64,000 nt of DNA. Origin: Blastomussa wellsi. Taxonomy: Eukaryota > Cnidaria > Anthozoa > Scleractinia > Plerogyridae. Made by a program: the position numbers and the translations under genes. Shown here piece by piece: positions 35,012 through 48,692 of this stretch (position 1 is its first letter; every line of letters begins with the position of its first letter). The stretch lies in the NCBI GenBank assembly GCA_947652115.1, contig OX393571.1, positions 15,221,794-15,285,793 of the forward strand, in the 5' to 3' direction. The notes beneath the pieces were generated by a model. It was not told the DNA's origin. It searched no databases and worked only from the letters and a program-made list of their open reading frames with translations.

Positions 35012-38000
35012 ACTTAAATATTAACATTACAGTCAACTTCCTTTGAACTTTTGCAAAGATGTTCCACATTATTATCTCTTATTACTTCAGTTTTAATTTT
35101 CCGCAGGAAGATTTAATGGGTCGGCTCTTTTAAGACGAGAAATAAAAGATCCGAGCTTTATTCAATTGCGCCGGATAAAAATTGACATAATTTGTGGAAT
35201 TGTTTATTTCTCAGAATGGTGTATTGTTTTAAAAGCAGTAGGTCGCGTCAAGAAACGCTTTTTGTCGATGTTATAAACCACTCATACACGACATAGAGTT
35301 GACACAAAGAACTGTCCATAATGAAATATCGGAAGATCTTGACAAATTTAATATCTGCACCTTTCTGTCTTTCCAATTATGCAGGCGCAACAATATATGA
35401 TATCTTATCTTGTTTCACTTCTTTTTCTCGCGAAAATCTTATCTTGCCACACCCCAAAAGCGATCGATGCGACCGGCAAAATTCACATTTATAATTAGAG
35501 CTCTAAGAGATTTCCTCAATAGATGGCCGCTGATATGTCGAGAAATGCCGAAAAAATAGCGATAATTTGTCTTTCTGTAAGTGCAAGCTCTCTGTTATTC
35601 TTGTATCAGAAGCATAACCTGTTCGTCCCTATAAGTAATTTTGCCATTAAATCAATCAATTTTCCATCGTTGCAGGAGAAACAAGTTAATTGAAAAAGAG
35701 GTTGTTTTGTTATTGTTTTGATTATCACGAAGCTCAAATTGCCTTTCTTTAGTTTGGAAAACACCTAAAATGCCAGTGCTCCTATTTTATATTTTTTGGA
35801 TTTGAAAACTTTCGCGCGATTTGATTATGACGTTCAGCAAAGGCATTAAAAAACGCGAATATCTTTGACCCGCATTTATCAACAGAATTCATTACCAAAA
35901 ACTTTGATATTAAAATTTGATATTAGTTTGTGTCCAAGCAGTAGCATGTTTTTTGTAAACTTGTTAATGAAACGACCTTCCGAAATACAGCTTTTATTAA
36001 TATGAATTACGAAATAATATCGACATAGTGACAGACTCATCATTTTTGTTACGTGCTGGGTGCGTAGATTTGAAAAAAATCCAATTTAGAATTTCAAAAA
36101 TGGATTCTAAGCCTCACTAGGGTTTTGCTAACGAGAAGTTACAAAAATCGCAACAAATCTATTCATTTCACGAATGATGTTTTGCGAGGTTAATTTTGCG
36201 TAGTCATTAAAAAGGATATCTAAATTCATAACTCCGGTTTTGTTGCACAAGATATTAAGGCAAGTATTTCCCTCTTAAAAGATCATCTAGGAATTAAATG
36301 ACTGTGTTTAATTCCCACATATATTTTTTTCCTTCTGGGCGTAAACGTCTTCGGAGTTGGTTAGCGATATATTTTCCGGTTAATACGCATTTTGGTAACC
36401 GCCCCATAAAGACAGAATGATTAATAGAGGAATAAACAAAAAACACAATGCTGTCACACAATAGACAATGAAAATCTCGCAGGGAAAAATCCGCAAACTG
36501 TATATATATTTGTCTTCTTACAATAACGTCAAACTTTTCGCTTCGAATTTCCACATCAAAGTGCCGACTTTAAGCACTTTTTCACGGTGAAGTCATTACT
36601 GCGACGTACGCTTGGCCTAATGCGAAAGAAATAAGCCATTTGAGAGCCATTAAGTTTGTAAATAAACCAACTAAAGGCCAAAATGACTGGACCAGCTGAA
36701 AATAAGCTGATTTAAAGCCTGCCGGATTTTGCATCCATCACCAACTCGGACACCTGCTTGAAATTTTTAAATTACTACCCCATTTATATTGTTTATGATA
36801 TTGATGTTTTACGTATAATTTCCGGACATGAACAGGTCCTGTTTTTTCTGTAATATTTTGTTTTCATTTTGTTCACAAAGTTTATATTCCTTTGTCGGTC
36901 GTGTTTGGCGAAGACAATAGCTGACGAATTATTAATTTATAAGAAGTTTTGCTTAAGGCTTTGTACGAGCTTATTCGCATATTAACCCTTCGTTAACGCT
37001 TGGGTGAAATTAAGCCTACATCTTGAGAATTGAATAAATTGAGATCGTTTGGTTTTTTTTGTCTTTCGATCCATACTGGATACAAGTGTAAATTTCACTT
37101 TGGCTCTTGTCAATACTTTGAGTCAGTGTGTAAGCGAAAATAATAAAACAGACAAGAGCATTTTATTCAATGTAGTATAACGCAAATTAATATTGGTGTA
37201 ATTTGAAGTCTATGCAAACACAACCCATTGAAGTCTAGAAGAAAAGAACTTTGAATATTTTATTTTAACCAAAAATTCAATTTATTTGTACCGGATAAAA
37301 AGTACGAATTTTTAGTTTTTTAAAGGACAACTTCCGAATCATTTGATCAGGAACAGTTTTCGTTAATACGGAACTTTATCCTTTTACGGCAGTTTTTATT
37401 CTTTCATCAATAATTTCGCGTTGTTTTGATATGTCAAGCCGGGCAAAGCTGTGGGGATCAATAAATACAAACTACATTATTCAACAAAATGAGTTTTTTA
37501 TTATATTGAAAGTGAAAAGCACTTCCCGTATGTTTTTTTAAAATATTCTTTACAATTTTTACACATAGAGGAGGATCTATTTCTTCGGAGAATAATTTGT
37601 AACTCGTTGTGGAGAATTATTGGCTTAAACAAGATGACTTTCATAAAGTCTGCTCAACGGCAATAAATGAATTATAAATATATAAGATAACCAACTGCAA
37701 CACCTTCCGCATCCAATGCCCTTTCAACGGGTTTCTCTTGTAGATATCTTTGTTCAAAATTTCTTTTAAAACCCGGCGCACGATATCCCGTCTTAATCTT
37801 TGGCAAATTCTTATCCAATTTATAAATTGCCTCGCTCTTCCAGAAATATACAATTCAAGACATTTTACAAAGCTTTTAATAACATTTAAGGAAACCCATG
37901 AACATTTTTTTTCGGTTTCAGGAAATACACATTTTTAGGCGTATCTATAGAGTCCATATCTTGGTATAAAGTCAGTATTTTACAGTTTTGCGGCAGGGAT

Positions 38001-38384
38001 AGTTTCTTTGACTTTGATGCTCAGAACACCAGATGTGAAATGAAGAGCAAACCTTTTTTGACACGTGAATATAGAATTATGTAGAATTTCAGATTCCCCT
38101 TTAAAACATATTTATCATTAATTATATTTCTTAACGCAAGCTTAAAGTCGTTCGAGATGAAAGCTGGAAAAGGAGCGCAATTTTTCTTCCTTTCTCGATA
38201 TTTTTACCTTAATTTACACGAACGATCGTAAGTCTTTATAGATTAAGCTGGCACTGAAGCCATTTAATTCTTGACACCTTTATTCAAAGGACGCAAATTT
38301 AGTATTTTATAGAAGAGTTAAGTTAAGCACTGATCTTAACCTAAATGTCCTTCCATGTTGATTCCCGATTTTAAAAATTTAAAG
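35012..38384. other. Intergenic 3' of DMRT, no gene recognised
   Basis: AT-rich. No ORF above about 85 codons and none with a recognisable domain. It contains no repeat I can delimit. Confidence 0.5.
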
Positions 38385-39085
38385 TTATTTATTTGTGGCT
38401 GCTCTTGGGCTGTGCGTCCGTGGATCGTTTCCGCCCTCGTTCGACTCACTGATGTCTTCGCTGTCCTTTGGTTTATTCAAAACAGGCGTTCTAGGTCTCG
38501 GCAAGGACGAGTTCATCCTTGAGTCGTAGAAAAATGAGATTGGAAAGTTCTCTTTGCTTCTACTTGAGTCTAAAACGTACGGGACGCTTCCAGATGAAGT
38601 GTTAATGAAATGAGCTTTTGCAAGAGTTGAAATGGGAGTGAAAGCAGACTTTGGGCTCCCGAGAAAGCTCTCGGCACTTCGTGTGTACTTAAAACTGTCC
38701 GCGCGGATTCCCGGATGGTGGAAATCTCTGACAACATCTTGAGGAAGTCTGCTCCATGGATTCGGTATTCCCGCCATGAATACGCTTGTCGCATCGCTCT
38801 TATAACGCGTTAGAATCTCTTCTATCGCTTGTCCCAAATCACCACCACAAGAATGAAGAACAAGCTGTAAAATGCTTACTTTGATCTTCGGGAAAACGCG
38901 TATTAGAATTTCAATCGCCGAAGGGCGCCTCTGTCCCGTAAAATGGATGGGGGGTGACTTCTCGGACGGCTCATATTCGGTTGAAAAGTGGCGTCTTTTT
39001 TCCGGCGCGTCCGCGAGAAGCGCTGTTTGATTAAATCCATGACTCATTTCTGTGCCGGCTTCGGTAGGAAGTTTTCTTTTCAGTC
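38385..39085 (-). CDS. DMRT exon 3: DMA domain and C-terminus
   Basis: Acceptor ATACCTTTGCGCAG. It begins G|GA CTG AAA AGA ([11 protein letters not shown]), runs through the DMA domain and ends in a Ser/Pro-rich tail (..[12 protein letters not shown]). Confidence 0.9.
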
Positions 39086-42000
39086 CTGCGCAAAGGTATA
39101 AAGAAAACACTCAATTTAGTCCAGCGACCTCTAAAACTATAAAATCGTGTGTGAAACCGAACCAAATAATGGGGTATGGTCGGTTAAAGTTTTGGATGGA
39201 AATTACCACGAAAACAGATAAAATTTGTTACTTGTAGCCATATAATTGTGAATTTAAACGGCAATGAAAACGCTTCTGATTAAAATTAAAACATCATCAA
39301 TAATTCAGACGTATTTATCAAAGAAATTTTAAGCGTTTAGAAGGTAGAATTTTTGAATTCTCCAAACTGAAAATTACTGGCATATTGCAACTAGTGTGTC
39401 CATTGATTATGGGAAATTGCTTTAAAACGCTTGCAATTTTAGCCCCGAAAAATACTCTGCTCACAACATTAATCTTTAAACATTTAGCAATAGACATGTG
39501 TAACTGACATTGACTCAAATTGCTACTTTTTCCGTCCAAATACATGGAGATGAAGCATTCCCCTTAATGCGCTCATAAACAGGAGAAAACATGGTGTAGA
39601 ATTTCCATAATTTCCTCTGAGTCCACAAGGGTCGACAACAGTTCGCTCCTTAATTGGACTATTGTTGGAACTAAATCTATGTCGCCAATTGTCGATGGTT
39701 TTTTCGCTTTAAATAAAACATTTTATGTCAAGAAAAGCTTAGCTCTGAAAGGCGGAACAAAATATCGAACTTCAGTACACTTCGATATAGTTTCGTTCTT
39801 TTATTTAACTTTGGCCACGCAATTTGTGCAAGGAGAGTGATAGTGTCGAATTTCGTTGCATTTTATCGCCTTTAGAATGCGAAAACGATATTTTAATATC
39901 TTTTTAACGTGAAACTAAGGAGCAAAATATTGCTTCATTTGGATAAAGTGATGGATACAAATGAATCGCCTATTTTAATGTTATAGCGAGGCTTTTTCAA
40001 AACAGTTACCTCCAACATTGGGCAAATGGCTTGAGAGGAAATTGGAAGAATTACTTGTTTCCAAAACTAATATATTTTAGAGTTAAAATAAGTTTGCAAT
40101 ACCAAAACAAGATGGAATTGGCTTGCGGGCGGGATTTTAGAAAGGAAATTTTAATTTTCTTCTCCTAATTAAATGGCAAAAGAGGCAAATTTCGCCTTGA
40201 TAACGCAGCGGGATGGGACTTGACTTGAAATGAACGCGAAAAATATAAAACGACTCGAGCAGGTGTTAAGGCTTTTCAAACGTTATTCAGTTCAAATTTA
40301 GTAATTTTTTTACTCTAGCAGGTCAACGCAACTGGATACCATGCCAAAGATAAGAAAATTTTAATGAGGGCTTGTTCAAAATTAAAGTAGAAAGATACAG
40401 AGAGTGAAAATTTTATTCTTTATCGTCTGTGGATACTAGCCATCTCTGCAACTGTCAAATTTGATGTCAAAGGATCACACGAAAACGCCACATGGAAAAA
40501 TGTTATCAATGAGAACTTTAATCAAAGAAAAACTTCTTCAAACGCCAATATCTAAAACTGGTCTAAATGTTGTTTTTTGCGTTATCAGGCTTGTATTGAT
40601 TATCTTTATTCGATGCCGGCTTTTAATGCGACGCACTCTCGAGTCAGAGCATTATAAAAGGCTTTATTATCCTTTGTGAATTGAGCGCGACTCGATGCAT
40701 TTAAATACAAATATGATTCTTTGAGAATCTATCTGTAATTAAATAAAAATTAGTAGAATGGTGAATTGTTGCACCTTGTAGATGATGCGGTAAAACTCCA
40801 GCGAACGGCCTAAAAGCCGAGCAGGTACACTCGCTGTGAAGTTCCTTGTGCGAGTTTCCAATAAAACCGGGGTGGTGATGTTCTACAATGACAAAAAAGC
40901 AATTTAGAAATAGAAATTCAAGTTAAACGCTTGTGGGTTTTTTGTTGTTTAACTTTGAAACCTTGAAGATATAGACATGTCACTTATTTTCAATCGCTGT
41001 AAAATATTATTCTGAAACACAGCTCACGTTATTATTGGAGAAATGTTTCCAAAATAATTGCGCGCAGGAAATTAAACTGTATCCATCCAGCTTTCTTTGC
41101 GGTTGTTATGGGAAAACAAAGTCTATAGCTCGGCATTTTCCCCTCAATTTTCCTTATCTATGTAAATTTATACGCGCTTTTCCTTTATACAGCGTTTTTT
41201 AAAAGAATTATGTGATACGGTTGAATTTGATGTGTATCCGCCCTCGCCTCGCAGTATTTTATGCGCAAAATGATAAAATCCATCGGTATTCTTTTAGAAG
41301 CTTACGCAACGCTGTGCTACCTTCCTTTAAGAGTTATATATTTTTAATATTTCCTCGACTGAAAACGCCTGGAAATTTTGATACAAAAAATGATGTAATT
41401 TACGGCTGTGTATCCCCCATTTTGCACATTCGCAACAGTTCGCTATTGAATTGTTTTTACAGAATTTAAGCAATAGAAAAGCTATATAGAAAACATTTTT
41501 TTAATGATACACTGGTCTCGGTAAAATATGACAACTGATGTTCACCTGCAAACGAATTCTTGACTGCGATCTGTTCAGGGCAGGTTTCCCTCACTGGGGA
41601 AGAAACTTCCTTCTTTATCTCTGTAATAAAAAAAAACACAAAACATTTTATATATATATATATATTTTTCTTTCACGTAAAACAACACATGGCCCGCTCA
41701 GATGCAAAGGAAACAATTCGAATTTTGACTCCCATTCCACGCGCTGAACCAGGAAAAAAATTACTAAAAAATTTTCAAATCTTTCATAGGAAAACACAAA
41801 TTTAGCCGTAGTTGTGTGGAATTTTATATAATGGCTGATTTCCCTCAATTATCGGATTAGTCTTCATTTATTCTTTTTATCTCTGTTTTTGTGAAGTCTC
41901 CTATCTTTCATTTCACTTTTAATCAGCCCACCTCGATGGCATATGGCTGACGTTTGATGGATAATTCAAACGAAAAAACCACAGAAAGAAACACCTTGAA

Positions 42001-42889
42001 ACTGTGTATCAAAGCTTTAATGATAATACATCCATTTTAAGTTGTCGTGAGTAAAGACAACAGAATATAAAATGCCCTACGATAGCTCTCACGTGGAAAA
42101 ATACAGAGAAAATGATTTAAGAAATTGATATCTTTCGATTCATTTTTTAAGAAATTTTCTCGAATTACGCGTGAGTTCATAAGGCGAACATGTGATGTTA
42201 TTATTCTACTCATTAAGAGCTTTTGTGCTTTTCAAGTTGAAACTTTTTGCTACAAATTTTGTTGCAACCCATGAGACGGTCTTTTTCAGTTTATTATCTT
42301 TTTACGATAGCTTCGTGGCGCAATTTTAGTTTCTATGTAAGTGTGAAAACACTTTTAGTACCCATGATTGAGCACAAAACTTCAAATTTCAAGACACTTT
42401 TGTCATTTATTGCGCTTTTTGACTTTTTTATTACGCGAACTCGTTTATAAACTGGTCAGTAGAATGATAGTTATTACCTGTTGGTTCAGCGCAAGTAGAA
42501 GCAGGCGATGAGCTTCGTGGCGAGGGGCTTTGGTTTCCGCTTCCACTTACTCTGGTCAAAGCCGTGAACACATCTCCGGGTGGAAGCGGGTTGCGTTGCT
42601 CTTGCATTTGTTGGCGTCGAAGAGCTACCTGGGCTGCGAGTACTCGTTGTCTTTCAGCAATAAGAAGACATTTGGGGCACAGGCAGTCCCGCCAGCGACA
42701 GAAGCCCTTATGCCCCTTCAAGATTGAATCGAAGCCGTGATTACGACACCGGGCACATTTCGGAGTGCGCTTTTTCTCCGCGGCGGCGGCGGCAGCAGCG
42801 GCGGCTTGCTTACCACTGGGGCTGTTCCGTCCACTAGTAGTCGTGATGCCGTTGGCTGTTAAGCTTGTACCACCTTGGGAATAACTCAT
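38385..42889 (-). CDS. DMRT transcription factor with DM and DMA domains (406 aa, 3 exons)
   Basis: Exons are 42889-42478, 40882-40775 and 39085-38385. All junctions are phase 1 and in frame. The DM domain (about residues 41-88) shows [30 protein letters not shown] and the following basic helix [16 protein letters not shown]. It is a double zinc module that binds the DNA minor groove. A nine-alanine tract (29-37) precedes it. Exon 3 carries a DMA domain (about 227-266: [35 protein letters not shown]), a UBA-like fold that places it with the DMRTA/DMRT3/DMRT93B type. These factors act in sexual and neural differentiation; in cnidarians the role is less clear. The start ATG is 42889, with an upstream TATA box at 42955-42962. 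The stop overlaps AATAAA. Confidence 0.92.
40775..40882 (-). CDS. DMRT exon 2: 108-nt His/Cys-containing cassette
   Basis: Acceptor TTTGTCATTGTAG, donor CTACAAG|GTGCAA. It encodes 36 residues starting [20 protein letters not shown] and ending VLPHHLQ. Phase 1-1, so exons 1 and 3 also join in frame without it. No known domain. It is supported by splice sites and open frame only. Confidence 0.7.
42478..42889 (-). CDS. DMRT exon 1: DM domain
   Basis: Starts [14 protein letters not shown], then the poly-Ala tract and the DM zinc module. After the recognition helix comes a Ser/Pro-rich tail ([15 protein letters not shown]). Donor CCAACAG|GTAATA is in phase 1. Confidence 0.92.
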
Positions 42890-42954
42890 CTTAAACTTTC
42901 CGCTCAGTTCTTGACTGTTTTCCTGTCGCGCGACTGAAAGTAGATATGACCTGG

Positions 42955-43098
42955 TTATATATCGTTGTAGACCAAGTTTCTTGTGTTGTAAAATATCGTA
43001 TCGTTATACAAGTTGGAATTTAGATTTGATACTGTTTTATATATACACGGCCACAAGGCCCCGTTGCCAAAGAAAAACGCAACGGTGTCTCTGATTGG
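42955..43098 (-). promoter_or_regulatory. DMRT core promoter: TATA box and CCAAT box
   Basis: On the minus strand ATATATAA lies at 42962-42955, about 66 bp upstream of the ATG. ACCAATCAG lies at about 43099-43091, some 135 bp further upstream. This gives a short 5' leader of roughly 35-40 nt if transcription starts about 30 bp after the TATA box. Confidence 0.55.
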
Positions 43099-46000
43099 TG
43101 CATACAGAGATTCTTGTCAATTAAGGAGCTAATGAGATGAAAGGTTCTTTTGTCAAAACCCAGCTTTCATTGGTCAAGCATTGTCGTAGCGCAGGGCACC
43201 TGCGCCTCAAAATTTAAGCGGTGATCATTTCTGTGTATGCGTTGGAGACAGCAGGTGAACAAAAACCAAAAAATAACTTTATCCGTAAACATTGGCAAAC
43301 AAAAGCCGCAAAAGAGAGCGACACGAAAAAGGGTCTCGTCCGTGAACAGAAAGCTGTCTTCTGTTAAGCTTTAACTTAATCTAGTCAAAAGAGCAAGACC
43401 CCCTTTTGAAAAGGCAAAAAACAAAATAGGAGCAATCGAAAAAGTATTTCGTTATGTATCGAGCGCACGCAATGCAAAGCATTGTGTGCGAAAGTTTCAT
43501 TAATCAGATTGAAACTTATCTAAAACAGGAATACGTTTAACAAGACATCATGAGGTTTCGTAAACTGATTTGGCGCATAAGTTGGTTTCAACCTTGCCTG
43601 CGCGATATCCTCGAATTTTCGCAGTGATATGCCTTAATCTTTTAATCAATGATTCCGCCCGTCTTTTAGAGTAATTAAAACTTCAGCGCAATGTTAGATG
43701 TCGTGGAGTTTATTTTATCATATAAATTCTCTTTTCACAAATAGGAAGTGCTTTTGAGAGTTAGCCTTGTATTAAAACTCGCTTCCTGCAAGAGGTGTAT
43801 TTAATAATTCATTTTCTCTTTCCTCTTGGCACCTTGAAGCGAATTTAAATTGATTTCTAATTTCATAAGGGAAATAATTGCACACTCATTATAACACTTA
43901 AGCGTTCGAAAATAAACAGAGCAAACAACTTTTGAAGCCCTTTGAATCAAATTTGGAGAAATGAACTTTCGCATTAACGCGTCCTTTTTTCTGTGTACAT
44001 TTGGTCGTCCGGTTTAAAAATTTTTATTCTACTATAAACAGAATGTCCCTGGTTTTAGAATTTCAAAAGAATTACAAAACAGTGGTCGACTGATAAACTC
44101 AAATAAACAGCTAAAACCCGGAGACATTGCAGGTGGCCTCGGTGGAAACGAAGTTTTGATGCCTCGCAAACAGTTATTCATAGACTATTTTAAAAGATAT
44201 ATTACGCGAGATTGAATTATTGTGCCGACATTTTAACCTCCTGCTATTAAAACGAAATTAAGTAAGTTTTGCCGCGAGTCTCTCCGCTACATTGTCTCAA
44301 CGAACTTAACAATTTTTTTTTCACTTTTTTATCCGTTACGTATTCGCTTCAAAATTTCCCTCTCTAAACACATTCATACCGAATTAAGCAGTCGGGTTAT
44401 TTTTCCTCAAATGTATAAAGTAATTTGCTGATGTTATCTCCCAAGTAATTCTACCATAACACTGTAAATTTGATTTGTATAATTTAACATTAAAGTCAAT
44501 TTTCTTCGCCTTTCGATATTCATTGATATATCTTTATGTAAAATTTGCGGCAACTGTTTCCTCGTAACTCTCACCCATATCTGATTTCATTCGCGATTTT
44601 ACCATTTGTTTTCTTTCCCGAAGAAAACCCGGAGCATTCAACAAGGCTAGATCATTACCTTTGAAACGAGATAAAAATAAAAAAAGTAAAAAAATTCTGA
44701 AAAATCAAGACGAGTGGAGGAAGATCAGGCATATTTCACAAAATAATAATAAAAAAAAAGGATTTGCAACATTTCTACAATAAAGCTTTTTTTGTTGCAG
44801 TTTTCAGACAAAATGATTTTTATAAACGTTAGCCTCGAAGCTACTTTTTTCTAGAAATAATAGTCTGAAATCGTTTGACAATTTTTATATTCGCTACTGT
44901 ACACCCATAATTTCATCCGCCATAAAAAAAATTCCCCTTTATTGTTTAGTTTTGGTACTTTATTAAATCTAATATCGGCCGGCGGAGCAAAGTCGATAAC
45001 TAAGTTTCTTGCTGTGGTGCACGATAGGAGTTTTAACCTAAAGGATGGGGTTAAAATAAATGATTATTTTCCTCTAATAACCATTGTCATTCAGAAGGCT
45101 TTTTCCAAAATAACCTTATTCAATAACGGAAAAAATAGCGTTGTGGGATTTCCAGTAGCAAATCACATTTAAAAATTTTGTTTCCTTCGATTAAAGTTAT
45201 CCATTGTTATTTTTCTTTAGAGGTATCACAAATATTTGTGGGCGCGAAGTCATGTTTTGCAAGAGCGATTTGAAAGCAAATTTTATTAATTTAAACAAAA
45301 TACTTTATTTTTCTGGAAGAACAAGTAAATTGATGAATTTCCTGAAAATTCGGAGGATATAGAATCACAGTTAGCGAAAGACACTTCGTTCTTGTTTCCT
45401 GCAGAGCTCTTGATGTATAAAGAATAGATTTATATATTCCAAGTTATCACTTGATAAGGGAAGACACGCCACATCGAGAGATTCTAATTGTATTTCTGTT
45501 CTGATTGTCGATGATAGCGCTAACCTTCCCGGTATTTCTGCAAGAGCTTAAAAAAACCGGAAAATATTGCGGGACTCGAGATGTAGGCCGAAGATTACGT
45601 TCAGACTTGCGTGAACAGAGAAGGCTACGGCCAATCTCGATAAAATCGTAACACGATTCGGTGTGATAACTAATTTTAAAGTTAGGCTGCAGTGAGCTTT
45701 CGTTTTAAGTAGCTAGTCTTCCACTTCATTGCCTATGGCAGCGGAAGCAGTATTGTAATGCGAATTTTTAAAATGGTCTTTAATGCCAGTTCTCGCCTTC
45801 TTGTGTATTAAAGATAAGCAAGAGCCTTGATAAGTAATTAATTTCCTTGCTTTATAAGTGTAAGGGGTGTTTCTCACTTCCTCTAGGTGGGCTGTCGTTT
45901 CCGATAACGAATCGCAATACTAAAATCTCCTTCTCCATAAATAGAATTCTCTTTTACAAAAAAGAAACTTTTTGCTATGAGCACTTAAGCAAATATATGG

Positions 46001-47583
46001 TTTAAAAAGACGAACATAGCCAACGAGAAAGAAGCATGGCATAGATCGAAATTTGAAATTCTGAGCAAGGAGAAGAATGAGAAAGATAATGACTTGTTTA
46101 AAAATACAAATGAAAGGTGGACAGATAAGAACTCGCACGTTCGGCATAAAAGGAATATTCTTTTAACACAATATTAATGCCATTGTATTAAACTGCATAT
46201 AAATTTAAAGCTTTATTTTAATTCTCTCACGACACTATTTTCTCGGTAAAGTTTGAAGAAAGTAAAATTTAAAATCCAGATCCGAAAGAGTAGAATTCAT
46301 GTGCTTTTCCTTGAAGATAAAAACGAAAGTGTATTAGTCGCAAAGCAGTTAAATTGTCTCTTATAGGATTCGTTTATTGCAAATTCTAATCACAAGCAAT
46401 CTCGACATAAAAAGTCTACCAGTTTAATTAACGTTTAATGGGTACACATTTATTCATACAAGTTCTTTTTATCACTGTGTCTCTGTAAAAGTTAGTCTTA
46501 AGGTTGTCTTGTCTTGTCTCTGCAAACTCTAGCTGATTTTTGTCGCTGCTGAATTGAAAAACGGATAAAAATGAGGCCGAAGTAAAGACAATGGACTGAT
46601 TACTGAATGTGACCATTTGAAAATATTATGACTGAACAAGATTATGGGCTACAACTGACACTGAAAATGTATTTAAAAAACAAGAACACTTTCGGATTCA
46701 GACAAATTTAATGTTCTTTAGTTGATACCGCTGTTTTTACAAAGGGCAAGTGGAGCGTTAAAATATGCACGCGAAACATGATGAAAATGCTATTTTCTTG
46801 ATTTCAAGCCAAGTCATGTAAGAGCGAAATCAAATAGTCTCTAAGGATGATTCTCGACTTTTAATATTGTAAACTTTATCAAAACAATGGCTTAAACTCA
46901 AATTTCATTTTAGTGCAGTTTGAATCTTTTTCTTTCTTTTTGGGTCGAGTTTACATTCATTCCGTTTAACTTCAGGTGGCCTCTTGGGACGAGCAGGCCC
47001 GCGGCGTATAAATTGACCATAAAATAACAACGCGCTATATGGTGTGAATTAAGGGAAATGTCACTTTATGAAAAGAAGACTAAATTATCGAGCTCTTGTC
47101 TGAGGCTACCCACAATTTCAGCCCATCAGGAAGCACATTAATAAAAGCTAAAAAACCATAACAAAACCTGAAAAAATCTCCTCTGTCCACTTTTTAAAAG
47201 CCAATGTTTTGGCAGAAAAAACCGTGCATGGAATCGTAAAGTGTTGTGAATTTGTTTCGAAGTCAAATTTCAGAATCAAGATTGCTATTTTGTAACAACT
47301 TTTTATTCGTAATCCGTAGCGTAAATTCTATTCTTAACCTATTAGCGTGTTGACAAGTTCGGTCACGTTCGGCACTTGGGAAGATTAAGCCAAATAACAA
47401 TGGGACAACCGAAACGGTGTTGGGCACCTGTGGGCGATCCATTTAACGAAGTTGCGTCGAATGAATAGATCAAATTCTGGTATCTTTAACAAACAAAAAC
47501 CGAAGAGTAACCACATCAGAAAGAGTTAAATTATTGCCAAAGAGCTTTCCAAGTTTTTAAAACAAAACCCGGCATACTTCTGT

Positions 47584-47639
47584 AATTAAGATCACTTACA
47601 TTTGCATTTTCGTTTGGAGTTTTGATCCACGTACTCGGC
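47584..47639 (-). other. Exon-like segment upstream of DMRT
   Basis: Minus strand shows acceptor AACTGTTTTTTAG, about 42 open nt (encoding APSTWIKTPNENAN in one frame) and a consensus donor GTAAGT. It could be an exon of an unseen transcript or an upstream non-coding DMRT exon. No homology was recognised. Confidence 0.25.
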
Positions 47640-48471
47640 GCCTAAAAAACAGTTTATTGTGATTGCTCATTGACTTCTATAAAAAGCGCAGAAATGATGA
47701 CCAGTTCGTTTAAAGAGTTTGTGCAATTGTTACGCCATTGTACTTGCACTGTTTATAAACTAAAGAAAGCGGAAAAAGTGATAAAAACAAAGTAAGAAAA
47801 AATACCGCATGACTTTTTAAAATGCGCCAAAACGAGTTATAATTCGTGTGACTTTTTTAATTCACAGGAAACACTTGTTAACCAAGCTGACTCGCATAAC
47901 AGAAAGCGTTTAACCTGACTCTTATTCATGCTCGCCAATGTCTTTATGCAAAGCGAGATCGACTTATATCCACGTGGACTTATTAATCGAGGAGTAATTT
48001 GATTTGCTCTCGATTAAAGAAAGACAATAAGTAAACATTTCGAGTACAATTGCCAAAAGTGATAGTTACTTTAAATGAGGAGCGGTGCGAGTCTAATGAG
48101 CACGAGGTATCTTTCCTTAATTGTCAAAAACATTTTTTTTTTATTTAGCCTTCAAAAGAAAGTCTCAAGCTTGACAGAAACCGTTCAAAGAGAAAACAAC
48201 TTTCATCAAAGTAAACGCAAATAACAGAGGCTACTTTCAGAGGATGGGCTGGACATACGGTATTATTATTTTGCACCAAATTAAAGGGGTATTTGCTTTT
48301 TGCGGGTCAATTCTGCCAAAATCATTGTCTTGTGTCTGTTATCACGCACAAAATGCTCCTTCAAAATTACCAAGAAGAATTCGAATGAAATTTTAGCAGG
48401 AAGAGCGAACCACGATTATAATTTTGGCGTTGTTTTCATTGCAAAAGGCAAAGTCTGCGTCGAGCCCAGTG

Positions 48472-48692
48472 GCCCATACCGTATTTCTACTCCCCCCTGG
48501 ATGGGATGCTAGTCCATCGCAGGGTTACCCCCAAGCAGTATTTTGCCGGTACCCATTTATACACCTGGGTGAAGAGAGGCACTGTGAGAGTAAAGTGTCT
48601 TGCCCAAGAACACAACGCAGTGCTCCGGCCGAGGCTCGAACCCTGATCGCCCGATCCGGAGTCCAGCACACTAACCATTAGGCCACTACATA
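48472..48692 (-). mobile_element. tRNA-derived SINE, well preserved
   Basis: Minus strand: box A TGGCCTAATGGTTAGTGTGC, box B GGGTTCGAGCC, then TCTTGGGCAAGACACTTTAC, TATAAATGGGTACCGGC and CTAGCATCCCATCCAGGG. Best copy in the window of the family also at 2048 and 20981. Confidence 0.8.

Larger units (their letters stand above)
42890..48300. other. Non-coding region upstream of DMRT
   Basis: 5.4 kb without a recognisable gene. It holds the promoter, a 12-bp hairpin at 43464-43490 and one exon-like segment at 47584-47639. No TE was delimited here, which stands out against the repeat-rich rest and would fit retained regulatory DNA. Confidence 0.5.

Noticed and set aside
34662..35069. 135-codon open frame on the minus strand
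   Set aside because: It runs across the foldback element at 34730-35011 and has no recognisable domain or splice support.
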